64,000 nt of DNA. Origin: JAHEEM01 sp036396795. Lineage in GTDB: Bacteria; Pseudomonadota; Gammaproteobacteria; Steroidobacterales; Rariloculaceae. The notes under the pieces were generated by a model that was not told the origin of the DNA, searched no databases, and saw only the letters and a list, made by a program, of their open reading frames with translations. Within the stretch, counting starts at the first letter, position 1; each line of letters opens with the position of its first letter. A program made the position numbers and the translations under genes. Shown here piece after piece: positions 26,371 through 34,580 of this stretch. Where the stretch lies: positions 62,001 through 126,000 of the forward strand of contig DASWKF010000017.1 of NCBI GenBank assembly GCA_036396795.1. Reading direction: 5' to 3'.

Positions 26371-28119
26371 ATGCAGATTCGTGTGTTGCCCTCCAATCTC
26401 ATCGACCAGATCGCAGCCGGCGAGGTCATCGAGCGTCCCGCATCGGCGCTCAAGGAGCTCATCGAGAACAGCCTCGATGCGGAAGCCAAGCGCATCGATA
26501 TCGAGCTTCTGGCCGGCGGCACTCGCTTGATCCGCGTCAGCGACGACGGCCGGGGAATCCCGGGAGAATCCCTGCCGCTGGCATTGGCGCGCCACGCGAC
26601 CAGCAAGATTCAGAGCCTCGAGGACCTGGAGCGGGTCGCAACCCTCGGCTTCCGCGGCGAGGCCCTGCCGAGCATGGCGTCGGTCGGCCGCTTGAAGCTG
26701 AGCTCGCGAGCGCAACACGCTGCCGGCGCCTGGTGCATCGAGTCCAACGGCGGCGACGTGCATGCGGCAAAGCCGGCGCCGCACCCACCGGGGACGACCG
26801 TCGAGCTCAGGGAGCTGTTCTTCAACACGCCGGCGCGGCGCAAGTTTCTGCGCACGGAACGCACCGAGTTCGTCCATTGCGATGCGGCTGTGCGGCATCT
26901 GGCTCTGGCGCGCTTCGACGTCGAGTGGCGCCTCAGGCACAACGAACGCGAGGTTCTCGAGCTTGCGCGCGCGACAACGCGGGAGCAACAGGAGGCGCGG
27001 CTCAGCATGGTCTGCGGCAGCGAGTTCCTCGACCACGCCCGCTACCTCGAGCGTGAGATCGAGGGCATGAAGCTCCGCGGCTGGCTTGCCGAGCCGAGCT
27101 ATTCGCGCAGCCAGGCCGACATGCAATACACCTTCGTCAACAGCCGCTTCGTGCGAGACAAGCTGCTTCGTCATGCCGTCCGTCTCGGTTACGAGGATGT
27201 GCTGTTTCATGGGCGGCATCCGGCTTACGTGCTCTACATTGAGCTCGATCCGAAGCGCGTCGACGTGAACGCCCACCCGGCCAAGCTCGAGATTCGCTTT
27301 CGCGACTCGCGTCTCGTGCACGATCTCGTGTTTCGCACCGTGGAGGCGACGCTGGCCACGGGCCTGGTCTCGGACACGGAAACGGCTCCGCGAACGCCGC
27401 CGGCGAGGGCGCCGCAAGCGAAGCAGGGCAGCTTTCGGCTCGACGATCGGCAACGCGGCCACGGCGTCCGTGAGGCGGCGACGCTGTACGAGCGGCTGCA
27501 TGCGCAGCCGATTGCGTCGAGCTCCGACGACGAGATGCCGCCGCTGGGCTACGCGCTCGCACAGCTCTCCGGCGTCTACGTGCTCGCCCAGAACCGCGAC
27601 GGCCTGATCATCGTCGACATGCACGCGGCGCACGAGCGCGTCGTCTATGAGCAGCTCAAGGCCGCGCTCGCCGATAGCAAGCTCTCTATGCAGCCGCTGT
27701 TGGTGCCGGTGCCGCTCAGGCTTTCGCTGGCCGAGGCCGATCTGCTCGAGCAGTGGGAAACGCAGCTCGCGGAGCTCGGCATCTCGATCCGGCGCCGCGG
27801 CCCCGACGAGGTGCAGATCGACGGCATGCCGCTGGCGCTTCAGGACGGAGATGCGGAAGTCCTGCTGCGGGATATCGTCAGCGACCTTGCGGCGGACGAG
27901 GGCCCGAAGCGCGTCGGGCAGGCAGTCGACGCCCTGCTTGCGACGATGGCCTGCCACGGCGCGCTGCGCGCGAACCGGCGGCTCACGCTCGACGAGATGA
28001 ATGCCTTGCTGCGGCAGATGGAGTCGACCGAGAGAAGCGGGCAGTGCAATCACGGTCGCCCGACGTGGACGCAGCTCACGATCGCGGATCTCGATCGGCT
28101 GTTCCTGCGCGGGCGATAG
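26371..28119 (+). CDS. mutL: DNA mismatch repair protein MutL
   Basis: 582 residues from ATG 26371. N-terminal GHKL ATPase: ELIENSLDAEA, DDGRGIP, HATSKI, TLGFRGEALPSMASVG. C-terminal domain carries DMHAAHERVVYE (about residue 416), which fits the metal-binding endonuclease motif DQHA(x)2E(x)4E except Met for Gln, so this MutL may nick DNA itself as in bacteria lacking MutH. ACHGAL and CNHGRP follow. It is coupled closely to miaA (23 bp). Confidence 0.95.
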   Translation: MQIRVLPSNLIDQIAAGEVIERPASALKELIENSLDAEAKRIDIELLAGGTRLIRVSDDGRGIPGESLPLALARHATSKIQSLEDLERVATLGFRGEALPSMASVGRLKLSSRAQHAAGAWCIESNGGDVHAAKPAPHPPGTTVELRELFFNTPARRKFLRTERTEFVHCDAAVRHLALARFDVEWRLRHNEREVLELARATTREQQEARLSMVCGSEFLDHARYLEREIEGMKLRGWLAEPSYSRSQADMQYTFVNSRFVRDKLLRHAVRLGYEDVLFHGRHPAYVLYIELDPKRVDVNAHPAKLEIRFRDSRLVHDLVFRTVEATLATGLVSDTETAPRTPPARAPQAKQGSFRLDDRQRGHGVREAATLYERLHAQPIASSSDDEMPPLGYALAQLSGVYVLAQNRDGLIIVDMHAAHERVVYEQLKAALADSKLSMQPLLVPVPLRLSLAEADLLEQWETQLAELGISIRRRGPDEVQIDGMPLALQDGDAEVLLRDIVSDLAADEGPKRVGQAVDALLATMACHGALRANRRLTLDEMNALLRQMESTERSGQCNHGRPTWTQLTIADLDRLFLRGR

Positions 28120-28142
28120 GCCCCGCAAGCTCGGGAACCGCC

Positions 28143-29090
28143 GTGCCGCGTTTTCTCTGCCTGACCGGCCCGACCGCCACGGGCAAGACCGAGCTCGCGC
28201 TGCTTCTGGCCGAGGCCTTGCCGTTGGAGATCGTCAGCATGGACTCGGCGCTCGTCTATCGCGGCATGGACATCGGCACTGCGAAGCCGTCGCTCAGGAT
28301 CCGCGAGCATGTGGCGCATCATCTCATCGACATTCGCGATCCGGCGGACGCTTATTCGGCCGGGCAGTTCGTCGCCGACGCGAAAGCGGCCGCGCTCACC
28401 ATCGAGGCGCGCGGCAGGATCCCGTTGCTCGTCGGCGGCACGCTCCTCTACCTCTCGGCCTTGCGCCGAGGGCTCGCAAAACTGCCCCGGGCGGATGCAC
28501 AGCTCCGCCGGCGCATCGATGCTCTCGCCGCCGAGCACGGCTGGCCTGCGATGCACGCGCGGCTCGCGCGCCTCGACCCCGCGGCGGCGGCTCGCATCGC
28601 GCCGACGGACCGCCAACGCATCCAGCGCGCCCTCGAAGTCTACGAGCTCACCGGCGAGGCTATCAGCACGCAGCAGCGGAAGCCGCCCGACGGCGGCGTC
28701 AGCGTGACGACGCTGGCGCTCGTCGAGGACGATCGCGCCGCACTGGGGCGACGCATCGAACTACGCTTCGACGCGATGGTCGAAGCCGGTTTCGTCGACG
28801 AGGTCTCGACGCTCATGGCTAGAGGTGACCTGGATCCCGAGTTGCCCGCGATGCGCGCCGTCGGCTATCGCCAGCTCTGGGCACACTTGAGCGGCGACTA
28901 CGACTGGCCGGAGGCGCGCCGGCGCGCGATCACGGCGACGCGCCAGCTTGCCAAGCGGCAGATGACCTGGCTGCGCTCCGAGCGCGAGGCCCGGTTGCTT
29001 CGGCCCTCGGATTCGAAGCGGGCGGAGGCGGCCCTGGGCTGGGCCCGGCGAGCCGTGGAACCCGCGGAAATTGCGGGCTCAAGCCCTTGA
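28143..29090 (+). CDS. miaA: tRNA dimethylallyltransferase
   Basis: 315 residues from GTG 28143. It adds a dimethylallyl group to A37 of tRNAs reading UNN codons. P-loop GPTATGKTELALLLAE at residue 8, DSALVYRGMDIGTAKP, HHLIDI, LVGGTLLYLSALRRGL and the RQLAKRQMTWLR helix are all characteristic. The C-terminal 30 residues (rich in Arg/Ala) are variable. Promoter elements for hfq lie just beyond its 3' end. Confidence 0.94.
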   Translation: MPRFLCLTGPTATGKTELALLLAEALPLEIVSMDSALVYRGMDIGTAKPSLRIREHVAHHLIDIRDPADAYSAGQFVADAKAAALTIEARGRIPLLVGGTLLYLSALRRGLAKLPRADAQLRRRIDALAAEHGWPAMHARLARLDPAAAARIAPTDRQRIQRALEVYELTGEAISTQQRKPPDGGVSVTTLALVEDDRAALGRRIELRFDAMVEAGFVDEVSTLMARGDLDPELPAMRAVGYRQLWAHLSGDYDWPEARRRAITATRQLAKRQMTWLRSEREARLLRPSDSKRAEAALGWARRAVEPAEIAGSSP

Positions 29091-29112
29091 AAGCCGGGGC
29101 CTGTGTTACTAT
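29087..29112 (+). promoter_or_regulatory. Candidate hfq promoter
   Basis: TTGAAA (29087-29092) and an extended -10 TGTTACTAT (29104-29112), only 14 bp apart. The short spacer weakens the -35, but the extended -10 could suffice. A 123-bp leader follows before hfq. Confidence 0.35.
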
Positions 29113-29235
29113 TTTCGGGACGTGGGATTTCATTTTTTGAGTCAATACGGAGTTTGGGTTTCAGGAAGCGTTAGCTTACGCGGGTAAGAACCCCGGTCCT
29201 GATCTCGAAAAACCTTAAGAATAAGGAGATTATTC

Positions 29236-29475
29236 ATGGCCAAAGGGCAGTCGCTGCAAGACCCGTTTCTGAACGCTTTACGCAAGGAGAAGGTTCCTGT
29301 ATCGATCTATCTCGTCAACGGAATCAAGCTGCAGGGGCAGATCGATTCTTTTGATCAGTTCGTGGTCTTGCTGCGTAACAGCGTCAGCCAAATGGTCTAC
29401 AAGCACGCGATATCCACGGTGGTGCCATCGCGAAATATTCAACTGCCTATGGATGATGATCAGGCGGACGACTGA
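29236..29475 (+). CDS. hfq: RNA chaperone Hfq
   Basis: 79 residues from ATG 29236 with AAGGAG upstream. Sm1 (LQDPFLNALRKEKVPVSIYL ... FDQFVVLLRN) and Sm2 (MVYKHAISTVVPSR) motifs form the hexameric ring; the proximal-face Lys-His pair is in YKHAIS. The C-terminal tail is short and acidic (MDDDQADD) compared with the E. coli protein (102), a tail type known to affect RNA release. It stands between miaA and hflX, the canonical place. Confidence 0.97.
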   Translation: MAKGQSLQDPFLNALRKEKVPVSIYLVNGIKLQGQIDSFDQFVVLLRNSVSQMVYKHAISTVVPSRNIQLPMDDDQADD

Positions 29476-29501
29476 GCCCATCACACTCCGAGGGGTGCCT
29501 A

Positions 29502-30788
29502 TTGTTTGAGCGTCCGGGCAGCGGCGAACGCGCACTCCTGGTTCACATCGGCCTGAAACGGTCGTGCGATCAAGACGAGATTGAGGAATTCCGGGCGCTG
29601 GCAACGTCGGCCGGTGCCCAGATCGTCACCGAGCTTCATGCGCGCCGCGACCGGCCCACTCCGGGGCTGTTCATCGGCCGCGGCAAGGCCGATGAGCTCG
29701 CCGAGCTGATTCACGCCAGCGGCGCCGAGCTGCTGCTCGTCAACAAGCCGCTGTCGCCGAGCCAGGAGCGCAATCTCGAGAGCTTGCTCAAGATTCGCGT
29801 CCTCGACCGCAACGGCTTGATCCTCGACATCTTCGCGCAACGGGCCGCGACCTCCGAAGGCAAGATCCAGGTCGAGCTCGCGCAGCTCGAGCACCTCTCG
29901 ACCCGCCTCGTTCGCGGCTGGACGCACTTGGAGCGGCAAAAGGGCGGTATCGGCCTACGCGGCCCGGGAGAGACGCAGCTGGAGTCCGACCGCCGGATGC
30001 TGAATCGGCGGATCAAGTACCTTCGCGTCCGGCTCGGCCGCGTCGAGCGCCACCGCGAGATGGGCAGGCGCGACCGCCGCCGAGCCGCGGTCCCGACTGT
30101 CGCGCTGGTGGGTTACACCAACGTCGGCAAGACGAGCCTGTTCAACGCGCTCAGCGGTGCGAGCGCGGACGCGCGGAACCAGCTTTTCGCGACCTTGGAC
30201 CCCGCCATCAGGCGCATGTCTTTCGGTGTGGGCGACGAGATTTTGCTCGCCGACACGGTCGGCTTCGTTCGCGACCTGCCGCACGAGCTGGTCGCGGCGT
30301 TCCGCGCCACCTTGACGGAGACCCGCGAGGCGCGGCTGCTCTTGCACGTCATCGACGCCAGCGATCCGCACCACGCGGACCGGCGTGGCCAGGTCGAGGA
30401 CGTGCTCGCGGGGATCGGCGCGGCGGATGTGCCATGCGTCCAGGTGTACAATAAAATCGATAGGGCGGCCGCGCAGAGTCCGCGGGAGAACGGCGGCTTC
30501 AACGGCGCACAGAAAATACGCGTGTCCGCTCGCACCGGTGAGGGGCTGCCGGAACTGGCCGCGGCGATTCGCGTCGAATGTGTCGGGATGCCGGTGGCCC
30601 GCCGCTTGGAGCTTACGTCCGGCCAGAGCCGGCTGAGGGCTCGGCTTTTCGATCTGCGAGCCGTGACGGCGGAGCAGGCTCACGAGACCGGCGGCTGGAC
30701 CTTGGACGTTCAGCTGACCTCGCATCGATGGAAGCAGCTCTTGAGCCAGGAGGGACTTTCGGATGACAACCTGCTACGGGACATGTGA
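29502..30788 (+). CDS. hflX: Ribosome-associated GTPase HflX
   Basis: 428 residues from TTG 29502, 26 bp after hfq. The N-terminal HflX domain contains GLFIGRGKADELAE; the linker has the RGPGETQLESDRR motif; the G domain has GYTNVGKTSLFNAL (G1), ATLDP, DTVGFVRDLPHELV (G3) and YNKIDR (G4). HflX splits stalled ribosomes, for example after heat shock. The stop overlaps the GTG of hflK by 4 bp. Confidence 0.95.
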   Translation: MFERPGSGERALLVHIGLKRSCDQDEIEEFRALATSAGAQIVTELHARRDRPTPGLFIGRGKADELAELIHASGAELLLVNKPLSPSQERNLESLLKIRVLDRNGLILDIFAQRAATSEGKIQVELAQLEHLSTRLVRGWTHLERQKGGIGLRGPGETQLESDRRMLNRRIKYLRVRLGRVERHREMGRRDRRRAAVPTVALVGYTNVGKTSLFNALSGASADARNQLFATLDPAIRRMSFGVGDEILLADTVGFVRDLPHELVAAFRATLTETREARLLLHVIDASDPHHADRRGQVEDVLAGIGAADVPCVQVYNKIDRAAAQSPRENGGFNGAQKIRVSARTGEGLPELAAAIRVECVGMPVARRLELTSGQSRLRARLFDLRAVTAEQAHETGGWTLDVQLTSHRWKQLLSQEGLSDDNLLRDM

Positions 30789-31936
30789 GCGATATGGGCT
30801 GGGATGATTCCGGCGACAAAGGCAACCCGTGGAAATCCGGCGGAGGCAAGGGTCCCGCCGATCTCGACGCGATAGTCAAGGACCTTCAGCGCAAGCTTTC
30901 GGGGTTCTTCGGCGGCCGCGCCGGCCGCGGTAGCGGAGGCAACGGCAGCATCGCTCAGGCTCGCAAGCCGGGCGGCGGTCTCATCGGTCTCGCCGTCGGC
31001 GTGCTTCTCGCCATATGGGGCCTGACCGGCTTCTATCAGGTCACCGACGCGGAGCGCGGCGTAGTGCTGCGTTTCGGGCGGTTCCATACGGTGACCGGGC
31101 CCGGCTTGCGCTGGCACATCCCGTGGCCGGTCGATCGGGTCGAGGTCATCAATACCAATGTGACGGACCGCTTCGCCTACCAGGGCAGCATGCTGACCCG
31201 GGACGAGAACATCGTTCTCGTGGATCTGGTCGTGCAGTACCGGGCGACCGATCCGCAGGCGTATCTGTTCAACGTGCGCACCCCGGTGGAAACGCTCGAG
31301 GACGTTACCGCCAGTGCCATACGCGAGGTCATCGGCAAGAACGAGCTCGACTACATCCTGACGCAGGGACGCGCGGACGTTTCGGCACAGGCTCAAGAGC
31401 TGATTCAGTCGACGTTGGACACCTACGGGACGGGATTCACCGTGTTCGAGGTCAATCTCCAGGAAGCGAATTTTCCCCGGGACGTCGAGGCAAGCGTTCA
31501 AGATGCGATCAAGGCCAGAGAAGACAAAGAGCGCGCGAGCCTCGAAGCGCAAGCCTACTCCAACGACGTTTTGCCCAACGCCCGCGGTGCCGCAGCGCGC
31601 CAGTTGGAGGACGCCGAGGGTTACCGGGCGCGCGTGATTGCCGATGCCGAGGGCGAGACCGACCGCTTCTTGCAGATCCTTCGCGAGTACGAGAGGGCGC
31701 CCGAGGTCACGCGGCAGCGCATATACCTGGAGACCGTGGAGGAGATCCTTGCCAATTCGACGAAGGTTCTTCTGGACACCGACAGCGGTGGCAACAATCT
31801 GATCTACCTGCCGCTGGACCGATTGATGGAGCGGCGTGCCGACGGCAGCCCGTCCACGCTGCCGTCGTCCGGGGATGCGATCTCGAGGGGCACTACCGAT
31901 GCGGCCGCGCGCGCACGCGCGCGCGAGTCGCGCTGA
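30785..31936 (+). CDS. hflK: FtsH protease regulator HflK
   Basis: 383 residues from GTG 30785 (ATG 30794 also possible). A Gly-rich cytoplasmic start (GWDDSGDKGNPW) precedes one membrane helix (GGGLIGLAVGVLLAIWGL) and the SPFH/prohibitin domain: RGVVLRFGRFHTVTGPGLRW and EVNLQEANFPRDVEASVQDA. HflK and HflC form the periplasmic-facing cage that limits FtsH proteolysis. C-terminal tail ends in Ala/Arg repeats. Confidence 0.95.
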   Translation: MSDMGWDDSGDKGNPWKSGGGKGPADLDAIVKDLQRKLSGFFGGRAGRGSGGNGSIAQARKPGGGLIGLAVGVLLAIWGLTGFYQVTDAERGVVLRFGRFHTVTGPGLRWHIPWPVDRVEVINTNVTDRFAYQGSMLTRDENIVLVDLVVQYRATDPQAYLFNVRTPVETLEDVTASAIREVIGKNELDYILTQGRADVSAQAQELIQSTLDTYGTGFTVFEVNLQEANFPRDVEASVQDAIKAREDKERASLEAQAYSNDVLPNARGAAARQLEDAEGYRARVIADAEGETDRFLQILREYERAPEVTRQRIYLETVEEILANSTKVLLDTDSGGNNLIYLPLDRLMERRADGSPSTLPSSGDAISRGTTDAAARARARESR

Positions 31937-31949
31937 CATGGAGTAAGCG

Positions 31950-32846
31950 ATGAGCCCACGAACGAATCTGCTGCTGGTGTTCGCCGTGCTCGCCGTGCTG
32001 CTCGGACGCATGAGCGTCTTCACGGTCGACGAGCGTGAGCATGCGCTCAAATTCCGTTTTGGCGAGATCGTCAAGGCTGACTACGAGCCCGGCTTGCATT
32101 TCAAGATCCCGTTCGTGAACACCATTGCCAAATATCCGGACCGGATCTTGAACTACGAAGAGTCGGAAGAGCGATTCCTGACCGGCGAGAAGAAGAACCT
32201 CATCGTCGACTACTTCATTACGTGGCGGGTTACGGATCCGGGGCAGTTTTACCGCTCAGTGGGCGGCGACGAGCTGTTCGCCGAGCAGCGTCTTTCGGCA
32301 ATCATCCGCGAAGGCATAAAAGCCGAGTTCGGCCGCCGCACGGTCCAGGAGGTCGTTTCGGCCGAGCGCTCGCAGCTCATGGCGAATATGCTCGTGCATG
32401 CCAGTGAGCGGGCGCCGGAGCTCGGCATCGACGTCGTCGACGTCCGCGTGAAGCGCATCGAGCTCTCCGACGAGGTCAGCGGATCGGTGTTCTCGCGCAT
32501 GCAGCAGGAGCGTTTCCGCGTGGCCACTCAGCTCAGGGCCGAGGGCTCGGAGGAGTCCGAGCGTATTCGCGCCGACGCCGATCGGCAGCGCACGGTGATT
32601 CTGTCGGAAGCCTATCGGGATGCTGAGCGGATACGCGGCGAAGGTGATGGGCGGGCAGCCGAGATCTACGCGAGCGCATATTCTCAGAATCCGGAGTTCT
32701 ACTCGTTCTATCGGAGCATGCAGGCCTATCGCGCCTCGATCGGCGGCCAGCAGGACGTGCTGGTGTTGAGCCCGAACAGCGAGTTTTTCCAGTTCCTTCA
32801 AGAGCAGTTCGGCGCAGCGCCGCCCGCCGCCTTAGCTAGGGACTGA
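31950..32846 (+). CDS. hflC: FtsH protease regulator HflC
   Basis: 298 residues from ATG 31950, 13 bp after hflK. N-terminal membrane anchor (NLLLVFAVLAVLLGRM) then SPFH domain: EHALKFRFGEIV, GLHFKIPFVNTIAKYP and DVRVKRIELSDEV. The C-terminal helical region (ESERIRADADRQRTVI) builds the HflKC cage. It forms a complex with the hflK product around FtsH. Confidence 0.95.
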   Translation: MSPRTNLLLVFAVLAVLLGRMSVFTVDEREHALKFRFGEIVKADYEPGLHFKIPFVNTIAKYPDRILNYEESEERFLTGEKKNLIVDYFITWRVTDPGQFYRSVGGDELFAEQRLSAIIREGIKAEFGRRTVQEVVSAERSQLMANMLVHASERAPELGIDVVDVRVKRIELSDEVSGSVFSRMQQERFRVATQLRAEGSEESERIRADADRQRTVILSEAYRDAERIRGEGDGRAAEIYASAYSQNPEFYSFYRSMQAYRASIGGQQDVLVLSPNSEFFQFLQEQFGAAPPAALARD

Positions 32847-32880
32847 ATTCCACCGTCATCGAGCATCAGGAGGCTGGGGC

Positions 32881-33072
32881 TTGGCCTGGTCGGATCTTTT
32901 TGCGGGCATCGCGCTGTATCTCATCATCGAAGGGTTGCTGCCTTTTGCCTCGCCACAGACTTGGCGCCGCGGACTCGCGAGTCTCGCGCAGCTCGAAGAC
33001 CGCCAGCTCAGGAGCTTCGGCCTCGGCGTCGTCATCGCCGGCTTAGCCTTACTGTATCTCGTGCGGGGCTGA
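32881..33072 (+). CDS. DUF2065 small inner-membrane protein
   Basis: 63 residues from TTG 32881 (GGAGG at about 32869-32873). Two hydrophobic helices, LFAGIALYLIIEGLLPF and FGLGVVIAGLALLYLV, and the conserved FASPQTWRRGLASLAQLED loop identify DUF2065. The gene is usually found between hflC and purA, as here; its function is unknown. Confidence 0.85.
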   Translation: MAWSDLFAGIALYLIIEGLLPFASPQTWRRGLASLAQLEDRQLRSFGLGVVIAGLALLYLVRG

Positions 33073-33075
33073 GCG

Positions 33076-34377
33076 ATGGGCGCAAACGTCGTCGTGATCG
33101 GCACGCAGTGGGGCGACGAGGGCAAGGGCGCGATCGTCGATCTGCTCGCCGAGCGGGCGCAGGCCGTGGTGCGGTTCCAAGGCGGCCACAACGCCGGCCA
33201 CACGCTGGTCATCGACGGTGAGAAGACGATCTTGCACCTCATACCGTCGGGCATTCTGAGGGAAGGCGTGAGCTGCCTGATCGGAAACGGCGTGGTGGTG
33301 TCGTTGCCTGCGCTGATCGACGAGATCGACGGTCTGACAAAACGCGGCGTGCCCGTGGACGATCGCCTGAAGCTCTCGCCCGCTTGTCCGCTGATCCTCT
33401 CGTCGCACGCGGCACTCGATGTCGCGCGGGAAAACGCGCGCGGCAGTGACGCGATCGGAACGACAGGCCGCGGCATCGGTCCGGCCTACGAGGACAAGAT
33501 CGCCCGCCGCGCCGTTCGCGTTTCGGATCTGTTCACGCCGAAGGTTCTCGAGGAACGTCTCAGGAGCCTGCTCGACCTGCACAATTTTCTCTTGCGGCAG
33601 TATTACGGCGCCGAGGCGGTCGACCCGGACGCGGAGCTCGATCGGCTTGGCACGCTCGGCGAGCGCGTCACGCCGATGATCGCCGACGTCACGCAGATCT
33701 TGAGAGACCTCCAGCGACGAGGCGCGAGCGTCTTGTTCGAGGGCGCGCAAGGCGCGTTGCTCGACATCGACCTCGGCACTTATCCTTTCGTGACGTCTTC
33801 AAATACGACCATCGGCGGCGCCGCTACGGGCACGGGCATGGGGCCTTCGTCGATCGACTACATCCTGGGGATCGTCAAAGCGTACACGACCCGAGTAGGC
33901 GCGGGGCCATTCCCGACAGAGCTGTTCGACGACATGGGCAAGCATCTTGCGAGCGTCGGAGACGAGTTCGGTTCCACGACCGGACGACCACGCCGCTGCG
34001 GCTGGTTCGATGCCGTGTCGTTGAAGCGCGCCGTGTTCACGAACTCGCTGACAGGCCTTTGCGTCACCAAGCTCGACGTGCTCGACGGTCTTGCCGAGAT
34101 CAAGATCTGCGTCGGCTATCATCTTCGCGGCGAGCGGCTGGAAACGCCGCCGCTGTTGGCCGATTGCTATGCCGAGTGCAAGCCGATCTACGAGAGCATG
34201 CCCGGTTGGCAGAGCTCCACCTCCGGCGTCACCGAGTACGCGGAGCTACCGTCCGCGGCTCGCGCCTATCTCGAGCGGATCGAGGAGATGCTAGAGGTTC
34301 CGGTGGACTTGATCTCCACCGGGCCGGCGCGCGAAGCTGTAATCGTGCGTAGGCACCCGTTCGATAAAGCACGCTAG
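33076..34377 (+). CDS. purA: Adenylosuccinate synthetase
   Basis: 433 residues from ATG 33076, directly after the DUF2065 gene. Makes adenylosuccinate from IMP, aspartate and GTP. GTP-binding GTQWGDEGKGAIVDLL, active-site QGGHNAGHTL, GIGPAYEDKIARR, LLDIDLGTYPFVTSSNTT and GRPRRCGWFDAV are clear. Complete length. hisZ, which sits before purA in pseudomonads, is absent. Confidence 0.96.
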   Translation: MGANVVVIGTQWGDEGKGAIVDLLAERAQAVVRFQGGHNAGHTLVIDGEKTILHLIPSGILREGVSCLIGNGVVVSLPALIDEIDGLTKRGVPVDDRLKLSPACPLILSSHAALDVARENARGSDAIGTTGRGIGPAYEDKIARRAVRVSDLFTPKVLEERLRSLLDLHNFLLRQYYGAEAVDPDAELDRLGTLGERVTPMIADVTQILRDLQRRGASVLFEGAQGALLDIDLGTYPFVTSSNTTIGGAATGTGMGPSSIDYILGIVKAYTTRVGAGPFPTELFDDMGKHLASVGDEFGSTTGRPRRCGWFDAVSLKRAVFTNSLTGLCVTKLDVLDGLAEIKICVGYHLRGERLETPPLLADCYAECKPIYESMPGWQSSTSGVTEYAELPSAARAYLERIEEMLEVPVDLISTGPAREAVIVRRHPFDKAR

Positions 34378-34580
34378 CCGCGGGGCGCGTTTGCCGGAGC
34401 GGCTTGCCAAAGGGGAAGTCCAGAAGTTACCATAATGTTCACTTCTAAGCCGCTATAACAAAAAGAGAAAAGGTGATGGAATTTCGCCCCGACACGACGA
34501 GTTCTCAGGACCGTGACGCAGCTTCGAGCACGGCTCGCCGGAGAGACATAATCTGCGCGTTCCAACCCGGAACGCGTTGC

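Noticed and set aside
34422..34446. Small inverted repeat (AGAAGT ... ACTTCT) before the transglycosylase gene
   Set aside because: The 6-bp stem with a 13-nt loop is too weak to call a terminator, and the nearby CATAAT has no properly spaced -35.
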